From: Trematomus loennbergii
Taxonomy: Eukaryota > Chordata > Actinopteri > Perciformes > Nototheniidae
Direction: 5' to 3'
DNA length: 64,000 bases
NCBI GenBank assembly: GCA_012861695.1
Contig: JAAOOA010000619.1
Coordinates: 152,501 to 216,500 of the forward strand
Of this stretch, positions 9,610 to 21,305 are shown piece by piece (the stretch's first letter is position 1; every line of letters starts with the position of its first letter). Below the pieces are notes generated by a model that was given only the letters and a program-made list of their open reading frames with translations, did no database searches and was not told where the DNA came from. Both the position numbers and the translations under genes were made by a program.

Positions 9610-11180
9610 AAATCATTCCAATGTATACTAGAGGACAGTAAACCAAAATATTTGTAAAGTTGGAGAGATACAAAAATATGCATGAATAAATACTTTTTGG
9701 GTAATACTCTCTCAAAGTCCCTGAGAACAAAATCATGCCACTTCTGCTATATTTGATGAGATAAAATGATTTGTATCCATAAAATTGGTAGTGTTGGACT
9801 CAGTACTTGTTAGACTACTACCACAAATACAATGAAGTAACCTACTTTTATTGTGTACTTGTTGAGTAATCCTTTCAAACTCCCTCCTGAGTACAATAAT
9901 TAATGTATTCTGTTATATTTGATGAGGGATAAAATGATTTTTTGCAACAAGTTCTACATGAAATTGATACTGTTGGAGTCAGTACTACTTGGACTACTCC
10001 CACAAGTACAATCAAGTGTTTGAGTAATCCCCTGTCAAACTCCCCTCCTGAGTAGAATAATGCATGTTTTCTGCTATATTTAATAAGCGTTAAAAGCGTT
10101 CACAATACTGGGAGGCTGTGGCTCAGTGGAAGTGTGCTGGACTTCGAATCAGGGGAGGACACTTCACCCCAAATTGCTCCTGTGGGGATTGTCCACAGTA
10201 CTGAATGTATGTAAGTCACTTTGGATAAAAGTGTCTAACAAATGTAATGTAATGTAATGTAATGTACAGATAATGTTAGACAGAGTATTTGAAGAGGATA
10301 TGGTAGACAGATGACATCAACACTAGATCCACTAGATCAGTACTCCAGCAGCAGCATTGTTACCCCTTGGAAAGTCTTTAGAGACTATCCTGGATAGCTG
10401 TTCACAACCTTCCTTCAGCACAGTGACACACCCCTGTCACTCTTGTTGGCCTCTTATGATGCTGCTAAAGTCCTTCTACTGCACCTTTTTGACTCCAATA
10501 CAGGCATTTGTATATGTTTGGAGAAATTACACAATAAATGGCCCAGATGTGTACTCATCGAAATCTTGTAGTGCAGGAAGAAATACACACTGGCTAAGCC
10601 TGCAGGTGATATAAGCTTTGTTTTGCAATATGTATTCAAAGGTCACTTCTTATTTAAATAAATACCTGAAATATAGATATTATCTCTTATCAAAGATAGC
10701 AGAATACATGAAAGAATGTACTCAGGACAGGAGTTTGACCTAGTATTACTCAAAAAGTACACAGTAAAAGTACTTGATTGTACTTGTGGCAGTAGTCCAA
10801 GTAGTACTGAGTCCAACAGTATCAATTTAACTAAGAACTTTTGGCAAAATACAATTTTATCTCTCATTAAAGATAGCTAAAAACATGCATTATTATACTC
10901 GGGAAGGGAGTTTGACAGAGTATTACTCAAAAAGTACACATAAAAGTAGGCCTACTTCATTGTATTTGTGGTAGTAGTCAAACTAGGACTGAGTCAAACA
11001 GTGTCAGTTTTATTAAGAACTTATGGTAAATGACTTGTATTGCAAATAAAGCAGAAAAAAACATGCATTATTTTACTCTTGTACAGCGATTACCGTAAAG
11101 GCGCTATTAATTTGCACTAAAAATGAATAGCTGCTGATTTGACCAAGCGAACGCGAGAGACGGCTGAGTTGACCGCAGTT
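9610..11180. mobile_element. Foldback element with ~180-bp subrepeats, copy 1
   Basis: The left arm holds direct repeats of ~180 bp (gttggactcagtac at about 9791, gttggagtcagtac at about 9972). The right arm holds the same units in inverted orientation (about 10802 and 10987). The centre at about 10266-10480 is also found in copy 2 at 33.9-37.4 kb. The right end matches copy 2 in gagagacggctgagttgacc. No coding capacity is seen. A SINE sits inside the left arm. Confidence 0.7.
10108..10265 (+). mobile_element. tRNA-derived SINE
   Basis: A tRNA-like head contains a box-A-like tggctcagtgg. The box B is shortened. The body ends in the fish SINE/L2-type tail ctttggataaaagtgtct, and the element closes with four or more aatgt pentamers. 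It is inserted in the left arm of the foldback element, whose sequence resumes after the tail. Confidence 0.8.
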
Positions 11181-11668
11181 ATGCAACAGCAACCGAAGCT
11201 AAACTGACTATCTTGACTACTTGTTGCTATCTTATTGTGGCATAAGCCGTTTTCTACAGGCACATTTTACCTTTTCATTATGATTCTACTTGTGATAGTC
11301 GGACATGACAACCTGGGCAGCCCAAGTATTGATTCCATCCGATAGCTGCTATAATAACAAACAAAACGTCTGCCTGCTCTCCACAATGATCAATAACAGT
11401 GAACGGATGGTCAAAGTAAGGTACAAATAAACAGAATCACACGAAGCCTGGTTAGTGTTGCCTGACTTTATAAAGCGTGTTTTTTTATAAGTGTGTGGTT
11501 GCGTTCTAGCCACTTTGCTCAGCGCTACTGGTTACAACTTTCATTTTCCGTACTCGCCATAAACTGTTATTATGGCTCAGGTTAATCTCGCCCCCTCCGA
11601 CGTGAGCGTGGTTCTTGGTTCTTGCCGGGCAGCCAAGTGGGACAGCTAAGAACCGGTGTTCGGTGTTT
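11181..11668. other. Unassigned spacer
   Basis: No gene or recognised element is seen. It separates the foldback element from the large palindrome. Confidence 0.35.
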
Positions 11669-14661
11669 AGAGCCGGTGTTACGGAATAAAATGTGGGACG
11701 AACAACTGGTGATATCTATAAAGGTAGGCAGATGTATCAGGGGCGTGGCCTTTGTCGAATAACCAGGAAATACACATTTCGATCGCTTCTTTTGTCGTTA
11801 CATTAATCTTTTGGTATATTTGGCTGGATAGGAACACTTGAATCTAAATCTAAAATGAAAATTGTAAATAAGCCATCTGTATGTAAAAAACCACCTGTAT
11901 GTAAATTGTAAATAAGCCATCTGCATGTCAAATATGTCTTATATGTCTTAAATGATATGATGAATGGAAATGGGGGACCCTGATGTAAACAAGACGAAAG
12001 TCTTTCTCTGGTCTGCATCCCTTAACAATTGTATGTTTGAGCTGTACTGTACTGTACCCAATATACAAGCTGTTAATAAACTTTTCAATCAATCAATCAA
12101 TCAATTGATGCACATCAGTACCAGTGTGTGAGGTTGTGGTTGCGATGCCGATATCCGGACGCGTACAGCGAGGACTACAAAAAGACACATGAGGTGACTA
12201 GGGATGTGTGTTCAAAACATTGCACGCTTGAATAAATCATTTAAACCATTTATTTTTGTCAGACTTATTACTAAATATCGTTCTTAATGTGATACCAAGT
12301 CCATCTGAGACCTGTGTACACCTTCAGACAGCCTCCAAGTGAAGCACACGTTGTTTACTCACAGTTTGAAGCAGCGTGGAGAAGTCAGCTGTGGAGCTGT
12401 GATCCGCCCAGGATAACTTGTGATACGTCTTCTGTGGCTTGTTCTTGTTGTCAGTCTTATATTTGTATCATATATCGTTATTAATATGATGTGGAGTTGA
12501 TTTGAGACCCGTTTATACTTTCATACAGTCTGTTAGTGAAACATACAGTCTGTCTGAGTTGTTTACACCCATCTCCAACGCAGCGTGGAGAGCTGTGGTA
12601 AACTGATCCCTCAGATTAAACTGTGATACGACTTCTGTGGCTATCAACCAGCGATCATGTTTAATATTAAAGACTACACACATTGATCCCTTATCAAAAC
12701 GGTATTCTGCACTTTGCTACACTTATCCAGATAAAATGTGACTGTTTACTCGTTTTGCAGAAGCAGAAATGTCATTGCTACATGTGCAGGGATATTTAGA
12801 ATTTAAAATGCTGCTTGATCGTTAATTTTGTTCTCGGCAAACAATATTATGAATCCTCTATTCAAAAATATTATTCAGTGTCCATCGACATGAAAATAAC
12901 AAAGAAGTTCATGCTGGACTCAAACCCGAGTCCCAATAGCAAAAATCCCTCGTGCCATGCGTTATGAGTGTGCCACGGATCAGTACGATATAATCTGTCA
13001 TCACAGTTTATTTTGTCACATTAACATTGTTGAAAGAGTCAGAACAATTCAACCTGACCATCTTTTATAATGTGAGCGAATGTATGTACACTTTAAGCCA
13101 TATAATATACATATTATAGTAGGCATTTGCTTTGAAATAGTATATACTGACTGATTATCATTAAGACCCACCGAGATCAGATATCCTAGTTTATCAGCCT
13201 ACATTATGTAAGTGGTCATTTTACGTATTATGTATTCTAGTGCACACATTAAGTTCAAATATGCAAATCAGGCCATGTGTTTCGTTATGTAGTAGCTATC
13301 ATCACCTGTCATAGACATTTAACAATAACAAGGAATTCATATTAATATTACCAAGTTACACAGAAATAGATAAAACACATGAGAACAAAGACCACATAGA
13401 TAAACGCATAAACGTTAAGTTAGAAACTAAAACATGTAACAACAGTGTGAAAAAGTATGAATATGTGTTTCTAGTTCTCAAACGTAGCCTATGTGAGTAC
13501 CCTCGTCATTCGGTGTCGCTGTATCGATGCATAACAAAAGTTAACCAAGTAAACAGTCACATTTTATCTGGATAAGTGCGGCAAAGTGCAGAATACCGTT
13601 TTGATAAGGGATCAATGTGTGTAGTCTTTAATATTAAACATGATCGCTGGTTGATAGCCACAGAAGTCGTATCACAGTTTAACCTGAGCGGATCACAGTT
13701 TACCACAGCTCTCTACGCTGCGTTGGAGATGGGTGTAAACAACTCAGACAGACTGTATGTTTCACTAACAGTCTGTGACAGCTACCTAGCTAACGTATAA
13801 ACGGGTCTCAAATCAACACGACATCTTATTAATAACGATATATGCAAAAGATCGCCGATGCTAGCGTTAGCGTTAGCATTTCTCCCCCGTCTTAAAGTGT
13901 GTATTATAGAATGATCACACCGGTGACAGTACTCTTCAAAGGGTTCACGAAATATGACTACTACTCTTACTGTTTAACATTTTGGGTTACTTAATGTTAC
14001 TTCATGTTAAGGCTAATAAAAATGACATGGCTGTAATGCTAACTAACGTGCTAGCTACTAGCTAGGTAGCTAACGTATAAACGGTCTCAAATCAACTCCA
14101 CATCATATTAATAACGATATATGATACAAATATAAGACTGACAACAAGAACAAGCCACAGAAGACGTATCACAAGTTATCCTGGGCGGATCACAGCTCCA
14201 CAGCTGACTTCTCCACGCTGCTTTCAAACTGTGAGTAAACAACGTGTGCTTCACTTGGAGGCTGTCTGAAGGTGTACACAGGTCTCAGATGGACTTGGTA
14301 TCACATTAAGAACGATATTCAGTAATAAGTCTGGCAAAATAAATGGTTTAAATGATTTATTCAAGCGTGCAATGTTTTGAACACACATCCCTAGTCACCT
14401 CATGTGTCTTTTTGTAGTCCTCGCTGTACGCGTCCGGATATCGGCATCGCAACCACAACCTCACACACTGGTACTGAATGTGCATCAAAGTGTTCCTATC
14501 CAACCAAATATACCAAAAGATGAATGTAAATGACAGAAGAAGCGATCGAAATGTGTATTTCCTGGTTATTCGACAAAGGCCACGCCCTGATACATCTGCC
14601 TACCATTATAGAATATCACCAGTTGTTCGTCCCACATTTTATTCGGTAACACCGGCTCCGC
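11669..14661. repeat. Large palindrome, ~1-kb arms
   Basis: The left arm 11669-12757 pairs with 13553-14661 in reverse orientation, around a ~795-bp spacer. Shared landmarks include gatatccggacgcgtacagc and cccttatcaaaacggtat. The outer ends pair at gagccggtgtta and taacaccggctc. The right arm contains an internal ~280-bp direct duplication of gctaacgtataaacgg (13787 and 14068). There is no transposase and no convincing gene; the 74-codon frame in the right arm has no recognised motif. Confidence 0.85.
11845..12111 (+). mobile_element. LINE 3' tail inserted in left palindrome arm
   Basis: The sequence absent from the right arm begins gaatctaaatctaaaatg and ends in (TCAA)n at about 12089-12111, the form of a LINE-type 3' end. 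The right arm reads straight through at the corresponding point (14485-14495), with ttga flanking both sides as a likely short target duplication. Confidence 0.75.
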
Positions 14662-15104
14662 TGTGGCTGAAACAGGAAGAACCAGAGCTAAATCAGGCTG
14701 AGTGTGAAACAAGAGCTATTAGGCTTGTTTGAGACAAGCGAGACCTGCGCAGACCTGCGCAATTGCGATCAACGTCTTGCTAGTGCGTTGCATGATGGTT
14801 AGTCATTTTGTCCGACTTGCTCTGGAGGCTCGCCTACATGAGACGTTGAAATCTCGCGGGACAAAGACGCCCGCAGACTTGAGAGCGAGGCTCGGCGAGG
14901 CGGCGCAGTTTCTCTCCCCGGGCTGCGGAAGCGAAATGCTTGATGGGAAACGACTCGCTGGTATCTCGAGCTGAGCGCTCATTGGTGGGTTTTACCCCGT
15001 GCTGGAGATGAAACTCTCCATTGGCTCGGCAAAAGTGTTGTTGTTTTGTGTCAGTTTTACGTCGCCACTTCCATTCACATTTTTCATCATTGTTCCACAA
15101 TGTT

Positions 15105-15398
15105 TATCATCATGACATTAATATCTATATATTTATACTATACTTGCACTGCTTACCGTTGTCATACTTTATATATCTTAGCATATTCATACAACACACT
15201 GTTCATACTAGGCTAGGCTACTGTGTTATAGTGTATTCATACCCCTCACTGTTTTTTCATCATTCAATTCATTCTATATTTTATTCTGTAGATTGTGTAC
15301 ATTACTTTTCACTTTACTGCTTTATGCACTCCTGGTTAGAAGCTAAACTGCATTTCGTTGTCTGTAATCTGTGCAATATCAATAAAGTTGAATCTAAT
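15105..15398 (+). mobile_element. LINE 3' end fragment
   Basis: AT-rich sequence ends with ctgcatttcgttgtctgtaa and then aataaagttgaatctaatct, a common fish LINE 3' tail. Only noncoding 3' sequence is present. Confidence 0.65.
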
Positions 15399-15472
15399 CT
15401 TGAGCAGGAACAAATGTATTTACTTAGTACATATCTGACATTAACGATTAAACACATTTGTCCATTCTTTAT

Positions 15473-15722
15473 CAATCAATCAATCAATGTTTATTTATAT
15501 AGCCCAATATCACAAATGTTACATTTGTCTCAGTGGACTCCACAGTTTGTACAGAATATCAGTATGACAATACGACACCCTCTGTCCTTACGTTTCACAT
15601 CATACAAGGAAACACTTCCAGAGAAAAACCCACAGTTTAAAGGGGAAATGGGAGAACCTCAGGGAGAGCACAGAGGAGGGATCCTCTCCCAGGACGGACA
15701 GACGTGCAATAGATGCCGAGTG
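15473..15722 (-). mobile_element. LINE 3' end fragment, minus strand
   Basis: Starts on the plus strand with (ATCA)n and tttatttatatagcccaat, followed by ctcagggagagcacagag and gacggacagacgtgcaatag. This is a familiar fish LINE tail in reverse orientation, so the poly-tetranucleotide is the 3' end. It is truncated and noncoding. The plus-strand open frame across it is spurious. Confidence 0.7.
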
Positions 15723-15744
15723 CATTTATAAATGCAAACCGAGT

Positions 15745-15845
15745 CAAGCCGACTCCGGAGGTGGCGGTATGCACCTTAAAGTTGTTTGAAATCCGCCAAA
15801 AAACCGAGAGAAGAAGAAGAGAAGAAGAAGAAGAAGAAGAAGCCG
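15745..15845 (+). mobile_element. LINE or SINE tail with (GAA)n
   Basis: A ggaggtggcggtatgcacct segment is followed by ccgccaaaaaaccgag and a GAA-rich tail. A related tail lies at 43725-43790, inside the hAT element. Confidence 0.6.
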
Positions 15846-16029
15846 ACTCCGAGCTGTCCGACTTCAGCGAGTTTTTTGAGACCTCCCCCGGCTGCGATCG
15901 GCTATTCTCGTCTACTTTCGAGGCGAGCCGCAGCTCGTCTCAAACAAGCCTACTGAGTCAGTGTTGCGGTGCTGTTGCTTTGGTCTGGATCTGTGAGCTA
16001 ACCACGCCCCGTTCATTTGCATATAAGAA

Positions 16030-16204
16030 ATGGAAATGTGTCATTATGAAATAAAAGTCTCTTGAAATAAATAAATGTGTATTTAAATGTACATGTATAC
16101 ATATTTATTGCCTCATTTATTTATTTCAGAATGTATTTCATTGGCATATTTATATATATATATGTATTTATTAATTATTTATGTATTTAATTTTGGCTTA
16201 AATG
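16030..16204. repeat. AT-rich dispersed repeat
   Basis: Dominated by tttatttattt motifs in both orientations, with a short (TA)n. It looks like a small nonautonomous DNA element but its limits are unclear. Confidence 0.4.
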
Positions 16205-16511
16205 GCATTCCATAAGCAGGGGGTGTCAAAGAGTATTTGGGGTGGGGTTATCTGGGTGGTTGGTACACTGGCTTTAATTGATCTAAGGGGCTCTGATCTG
16301 ATTGGATGATACGCTCCGGCCCCCCAACTGAGACCTTCTCAACCCAGAAGATCCACTGGGGATCACTGTGGGGAGGATGCGTCAGGCTCACTTTAATCTT
16401 GAGTCCACCCATTGGTTGTCCCACTGACGCTTCATTGAAACGGGGAGGAGCGGGGAGGAGTTTTCACTCAAAGTTTCCAGGCATCATTCACAACTGAGCG
16501 GTTTTTGAAAA
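16205..16511 (+). other. 5' noncoding exon/promoter of repeated gene family, copy 1
   Basis: This segment matches 24580-24760 and continues as 28067-28117 in the second copy. In both copies the end is TTTTGAAAAG|GTAAGATA, a good splice donor. Conservation of that donor argues for a first exon. It contains two attgg (inverted CCAAT) motifs. No ATG-led frame of note joins the coding exons, so it is taken as 5' UTR with promoter. Confidence 0.55.
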
Positions 16512-16562
16512 GGTAAGATACCCTCCGCGAGACAGTCCGTTATAATGTATATAATAAATAAT

Positions 16563-16575
16563 GTAATATAACAGT
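16563..16575. other. Left 13-bp target-site duplication of the Tx1-like LINE
   Basis: gtaatataacagt occurs here and again at 20033-20045, directly after the poly(A) of the LINE. Confidence 0.9.
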
Positions 16576-19500
16576 TAATAACGGGCTAATTTAGAGACAA
16601 TATAAAACAAACATGAGCTTCATAAACGTCGCTACTTGGAATGTACGTGGTATTCAGTCTAAGAACTTCGAGAGAGGAAAATTAAATATTTATTGGACAC
16701 TGATTATGACTTCCTCTTGCGCAGGAACTTAGACTGAATACCACCGGAGATGTTGACGATGTGTGTAAAATGTGGCTCAAAGGAGAGTGTATTATCTCCA
16801 TCGGAGATAGTAGAGCTGACGGAGTTGGCATTTCTTCAAGGAAAAATACATAACTATTATAAGAAGAAGGGACATAATTCCAGGAAGGCTGCTATTGGTG
16901 GATTGTTTTTAAAAAATGAAAATATCGTCTTATTAATATTTATACTGCCCTGACGCAACAAATAAGATACACATATTTAGAAAACTTAGAGAAGTTTAAC
17001 AGTTGGTTATAAAATTATATTATGTGGAGATTTTAATACAGTAACGGAAGATATAGATAGGTGTAGTACAGCTGTTTTTAAACTGAGGGCGGAAGGAAAA
17101 CTGCTGAAAGAAGTCTGCAGCGATGCAGGCCTAATCGATGTCTGTCGCTCACTGAATCCCTTTGGTATGGATTTCACGAGATATGACAAAACAACTAAAA
17201 CCCGTATAGACAGGATTATGTATCGAATCACTTCTCTGTAACCAACTACAGAACCATTTTAGTGACTTTTCGGATCATCTTTTGGCCCAAACGTCGTTGT
17301 CCTCCGGAGCCCCTTCCATTAGAGGCTTCTGGAAACTGAACACACAGTGCCTAAAAAATACTTGTGTTTCAACAGAATTAAAACTGGAAATACAAAAAAT
17401 TATACAATTGAGATGCTTAACAAACTCTGACATCAAATTATGGGAAACATTAAAAAGTAGGTTAAAATTTTTTCAAGTTAAATGTAGGAACTCAATAAAG
17501 CAAAAAATATTAAATATGAATCATTAATCAAACAATACATTCATTTAAAGCAGATGAAAGTTAAAACTAAAACGGTAAAAGAAAATATATCTAAATTAAA
17601 AACTGAAATTGATCAATTAAACAGGAATCATATAATATGCATACATCTGAAATAGATCAAAGAGGCAACGTGGCTCAAGCCATTAAAACCAACCAAAAGA
17701 AAATCCAAAGTAAATTCATAAAATGTATAAAAAATCAAGATGGTTGTATTGTGTATAATGAAAAACAGAAACGGGAAGTGATAAGAGACTTATGTTCTGA
17801 AGCATACAAAAAAATAGACATAGAAACGGACTGTGTTGAAATTCTGTTGGGAACTATCCCTCCGTACAACATCCAAGAATTTGATTTCCTTCTCGGTGAA
17901 ATTAAAAAAGACGAGGTGATCCAGGCGGTAAAAGAGCTGAATGTCGGAAGAGCCCCGGTCCTGATGGCCTGCCCACTGAGTTTTATCAACTATTATCTGA
18001 TGATGTTTTAAACTTACTGACCTCTATGTTTAATGAAGGTCTCAGCAGTGGTTGTATGGGTGACTCATTTTATGAAGGTGTCTTGTCTCTACTATATAAA
18101 AAAAATGATGAAACTGATATAGATAATTACAGACATTTAACTATTATGAATACCGATTATAAGATACTAGCAAAAATAATAATGAATAGATTAACAGATA
18201 TATTAGATAAAATAATAGATAAAGAGCAAACATGTGCTATAAAAGGTCGCCTTATGTGGGACAACTTATCAATTTAAGAGAAATCATAAATAAACCAAAA
18301 AAAGAAAAAGATTTCTTTATTATTGGACTTGATCAAAAAAAAGCCTTCGACTATATATCCAGAGATTATTTATGGTCGGTGATGAAGGCCTACGGATTTC
18401 CTGAAGCCTTCATAAACATGATTAAGTGTCTGTATTTAAGTCTTGTATCTGTGTAAATGTAAACGGTGTGTTGACAAATGCTTTTAATGTTGAAAGAGGG
18501 GTTAAGCAGGGGTGCCCTCTAAGCGCAGCTCTATATGTGATAGCAATAAGTCCATTAATTAAAATAATAAACAATGACAGTTAATATCAGGAACACCAGT
18601 TGGCCATGCGCCCAAAATAACTGCCATCGCCTATGCAGACGATGTCACGGTTATTATAAAAAACCAACAAGAAATGGATGTTCTAACAAATCACCTAAAC
18701 TTATATGAATTGGCATCAGGAGCTAAATTGAACCATAACAAAACTGAAGGTGTTTGGATCGGCGCCGACGATACCAAACGCGACATAAACATTGAAGTGA
18801 AAAAAGAAATTAAAATACTTGGAATAACTTTTTGTAACGACAACTGTGCTGAACTCAATTGGGAGAACAAAACTAAGTGAAGTCAAAGAACAAGTTAAAC
18901 AATGGGAGAATAAAAATACAAATTATAAATCAAGAATAAACATAATAAAATCATTCATACTTAGTAAAATGCTTTTTCTAGCAAACATCTTTCCCCATCA
19001 GCCCAAATAATTATGCAATTAAATAAACAGTGTGTCAATTTGGTGTGGGGTACAACAAGGGAGGTTACTAAACGTAATTTGTTATTTAAAAGTAGGGAAT
19101 ATGGAGGCCTGGGAGCCATAGACCTGGACATTAAACTAAAAATTACCTTTGTAAAAAACATCTCGGCTGCTATAAATAGGAAAGCACCTTGGGTCGAGGA
19201 TGGAAAAAAGGGATGGAACAAAAGAAGAGGCAGAGCTAGAAATATTCCATATATAAATTAGTTTATGGTGATTTCACAACTGAAGTTCAACATTTAGGGA
19301 TTGATTGGATCGGACTACAGAATAGAGTGATTTTTAAAATGGTAAATGATTTCAAATATGGAGGTTTTATAACATACAAAAACCTAAACCCTGACGAAGG
19401 TAAAGAAGTCCTGAAATAGTGAAATGTAAACAGATATCAGAGAGCATGAGAGACGTGAGGTGGCTGATATCGGTTAACAGACTAGCAGTCAGAGCTGTGG

Positions 19501-20032
19501 TTTCATGGAGCTGCTATGTGAAAACTAAAACATGCCCATGATAAACTGTGAGGAAGACGAGACCTTACAGCACCTCCTCATGGACTGCCACAGAGCCGAG
19601 GAGGTGTGGTCACTCCTACGGGCATCGGTTTGGAGTTCGATGTAGAATATGCCTCAATCATGTATTGTATTCTGGATGAGGGTATGGTCATAAAACACAG
19701 GGAACTTTTTCAGCTAGTAATTTGTATAACATGTATGAAAATCTGGAAGACAAGGTGCAAGATGATACTAAATCAGACGATAATAAACAGTGGCACCATC
19801 GTGAACAAAAAAATCTCTGAACTAAGGAGAAGAAAAACCCTGGACAAATCCCAGACTTTGCCATGGGGCATTTTGAAGCTGTGACCGAACTAAGCCTCGC
19901 TGGAATATGGACGTGCTCTCTGTTTACGGTATTTATATATGTATACATTGTGAGTTATGTGTATTATTAATGTAAATTGTGTATATCATGTACTGCCAAA
20001 TAATTTAAAATAAAGTTTAAAAAAAAAAAAAA
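16576..20032 (+). mobile_element. Tx1/L1-group LINE, 5' truncated or deleted, dead
   Basis: An insertion bounded by 13-bp duplications and ending in aaataaagttt plus poly(A). It starts near the endonuclease (ATWNVRGIQS at about 16630). It continues with endonuclease pieces (16.9-17.3 kb), reverse transcriptase (17.9-18.65 kb) and a C-terminal region. ORF1 is absent, and ORF2 is shorter than the usual ~1,200 codons and broken by many frameshifts. The RT style (DNYRHLTIMNTDYKILAKII, QGCPLSAALYVIAISPLI) places it in the L1/Tx1 group. It disrupts the 5' intron of the gene-like copy at 21.3 kb. Confidence 0.9.
17637..18880 (+). pseudogene. LINE ORF2 reverse transcriptase relic
   Basis: Successive open pieces in different frames give the RT: VIQAVKELNVGRAP, then IDNYRHLTIMNTDYKILAKI, then IGLDQKKAFDYISRDYLW with its first catalytic Asp, then a CPLSAALYVIAISPLI block (about 18505-18560), then the catalytic YADD at 18632-18643 followed by VTVII. 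The 18674-18880 frame carries the thumb region. RT would copy LINE RNA at the nicked target. Frameshifts near 18010, 18270 and 18460 make this copy inactive. Confidence 0.85.
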
Positions 20033-20045
20033 GTAATATAACAGT
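20033..20045. other. Right 13-bp target-site duplication
   Basis: Identical to 16563-16575, immediately following the A-tract at about 20018-20032. Confidence 0.9.
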
Positions 20046-20170
20046 AACAGATGAATGGGAATGTATTTGTTGTCCTCTGCTATTACAGTAGATGAATGCC
20101 AATGTGTTGTCTTTTAACGTTCGCGCATATTCGCATTGGTAAAAAGTTTCCGCTAAACCGAGGCTTTACG

Positions 20171-20622
20171 CCGGTGTTGTGCCAAATGATGTACCCCCGT
20201 CATGAAATGCCCCCTTGTCACGGGAACGCGCATTTCTAAATGACACGTTTACACCTTAAAACGATGTTTAAAACGAAAAGTAAACGTTCAGGGTTTTTAT
20301 TAATGGTAATTTTCAGACTGTGAGTTGTTTAGTGGTAGCTCATATAGTCTTAATTCTTGTGGTTAAACTTTTCGCTCTGTATTTGATGGTAGTGGTGTCG
20401 AAATTCATTCGTCACTTCCTTTTCAATTTTTTTTTTAATCTTTTTGTTTTGTATTATTGTTTACGTCCTGTCTGTATACACGTGCTTTAAAATGTATTGT
20501 TTAATTTACATATTTGTCATATAATAATCAAATATATCTTTACAAATGTTACATAGTCTTTGTCAGCATATTTTTAAGGGGGGCATTTCATGACAGGGGG
20601 GCATAATTTGGCACAACACCGG
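20171..20622. mobile_element. 452-bp MITE
   Basis: Terminal inverted repeats begin ccggtgttgtgccaaat at 20171 and end with the reverse complement at 20622. A second inner pair (gtcatgaaatgccccc / gggggcatttcatgac) makes a double-step hairpin. The second family copy at 28.25 kb reads through without it, confirming an insertion. No obvious target duplication is visible. Confidence 0.8.
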
Positions 20623-21305
20623 CAACACACCGGAGCTTTCTGGCCGTTGAAATCCGTAAATACTTGTCATTTAATGCTTATTACTATGTGCTAACGTTTA
20701 TGAAGTTAACATTTATATGCACCATTCGTGATTAAAAGCTGCCACTCCGCCATGTACAGTCTTAGAACTGCGGCAACAACATGCATTGCTCCTGCACTTT
20801 GCGAGATGCAAACACGTAACGCTTTTTACTTTGCACTAACGTATATGTTCATGAAGTTAATGCTTACATCCGTTCACAGATGTGGACGGAGGGTTAACAG
20901 TCATAGACACTTGGCTATTTAATGAAGTACTGTAATAACTAAAGTTAACATTTATATGAAGGCCATCATTCATTTAAAGTCAGACCTCTGAGGTTACTGT
21001 TGAGCTGATGGAAAAGTGTTGTCTAACATTATTACATGATAGCACTAAGATAGCATTCTCTTTTCAATCAGAACCAGCTTTTACTCATGTTATTTTTCTT
21101 ATTTCTATTCAGACTGTTCTTCCTGTGTACTATCTGTGTTTCTCTCCTGCTGCTTTAACACCTGAATTCAAAGGTCCATCTCATCCAAAGAGAGGCTTTG
21201 TTTGTATGCTAACTAGGTTAAAGGTTCAAGGTGTTTGCTGTACTTCACATGTACTTGTGAAGTACTTGCCTGCTAGCTTCTGACGTGTGTTTGATGTGAT
21301 TTCAG
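20623..21305 (+). other. 5' intron of gene-like copy 1, right part
   Basis: 20625-20760 is shared with 28258-28392 of the second copy. The rest is unique within the window. No exon was recognised. Confidence 0.45.

Larger units (their letters stand above)
14720..15952. mobile_element. TIR element filled with LINE tails
   Basis: Terminal inverted repeats read taggcttgtttgagac at 14720 and its reverse complement ending at 15952. Both subterminal parts are GC-rich. The interior is largely later insertions. No transposase is present and no clear target duplication was found. Confidence 0.65.

Noticed and set aside
10108..10180. A functional tRNA gene
   Set aside because: The box B part is shortened and the sequence continues into a SINE body with an AATGT tail.
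13576..13800. A 74-codon frame as a gene
   Set aside because: It lies wholly in a palindrome arm, has no motif and is not preserved in the opposite arm.
15021..15731. A 236-codon plus frame
   Set aside because: It runs through two noncoding LINE tails in opposite orientations; the composition is that of AT-rich repeat.
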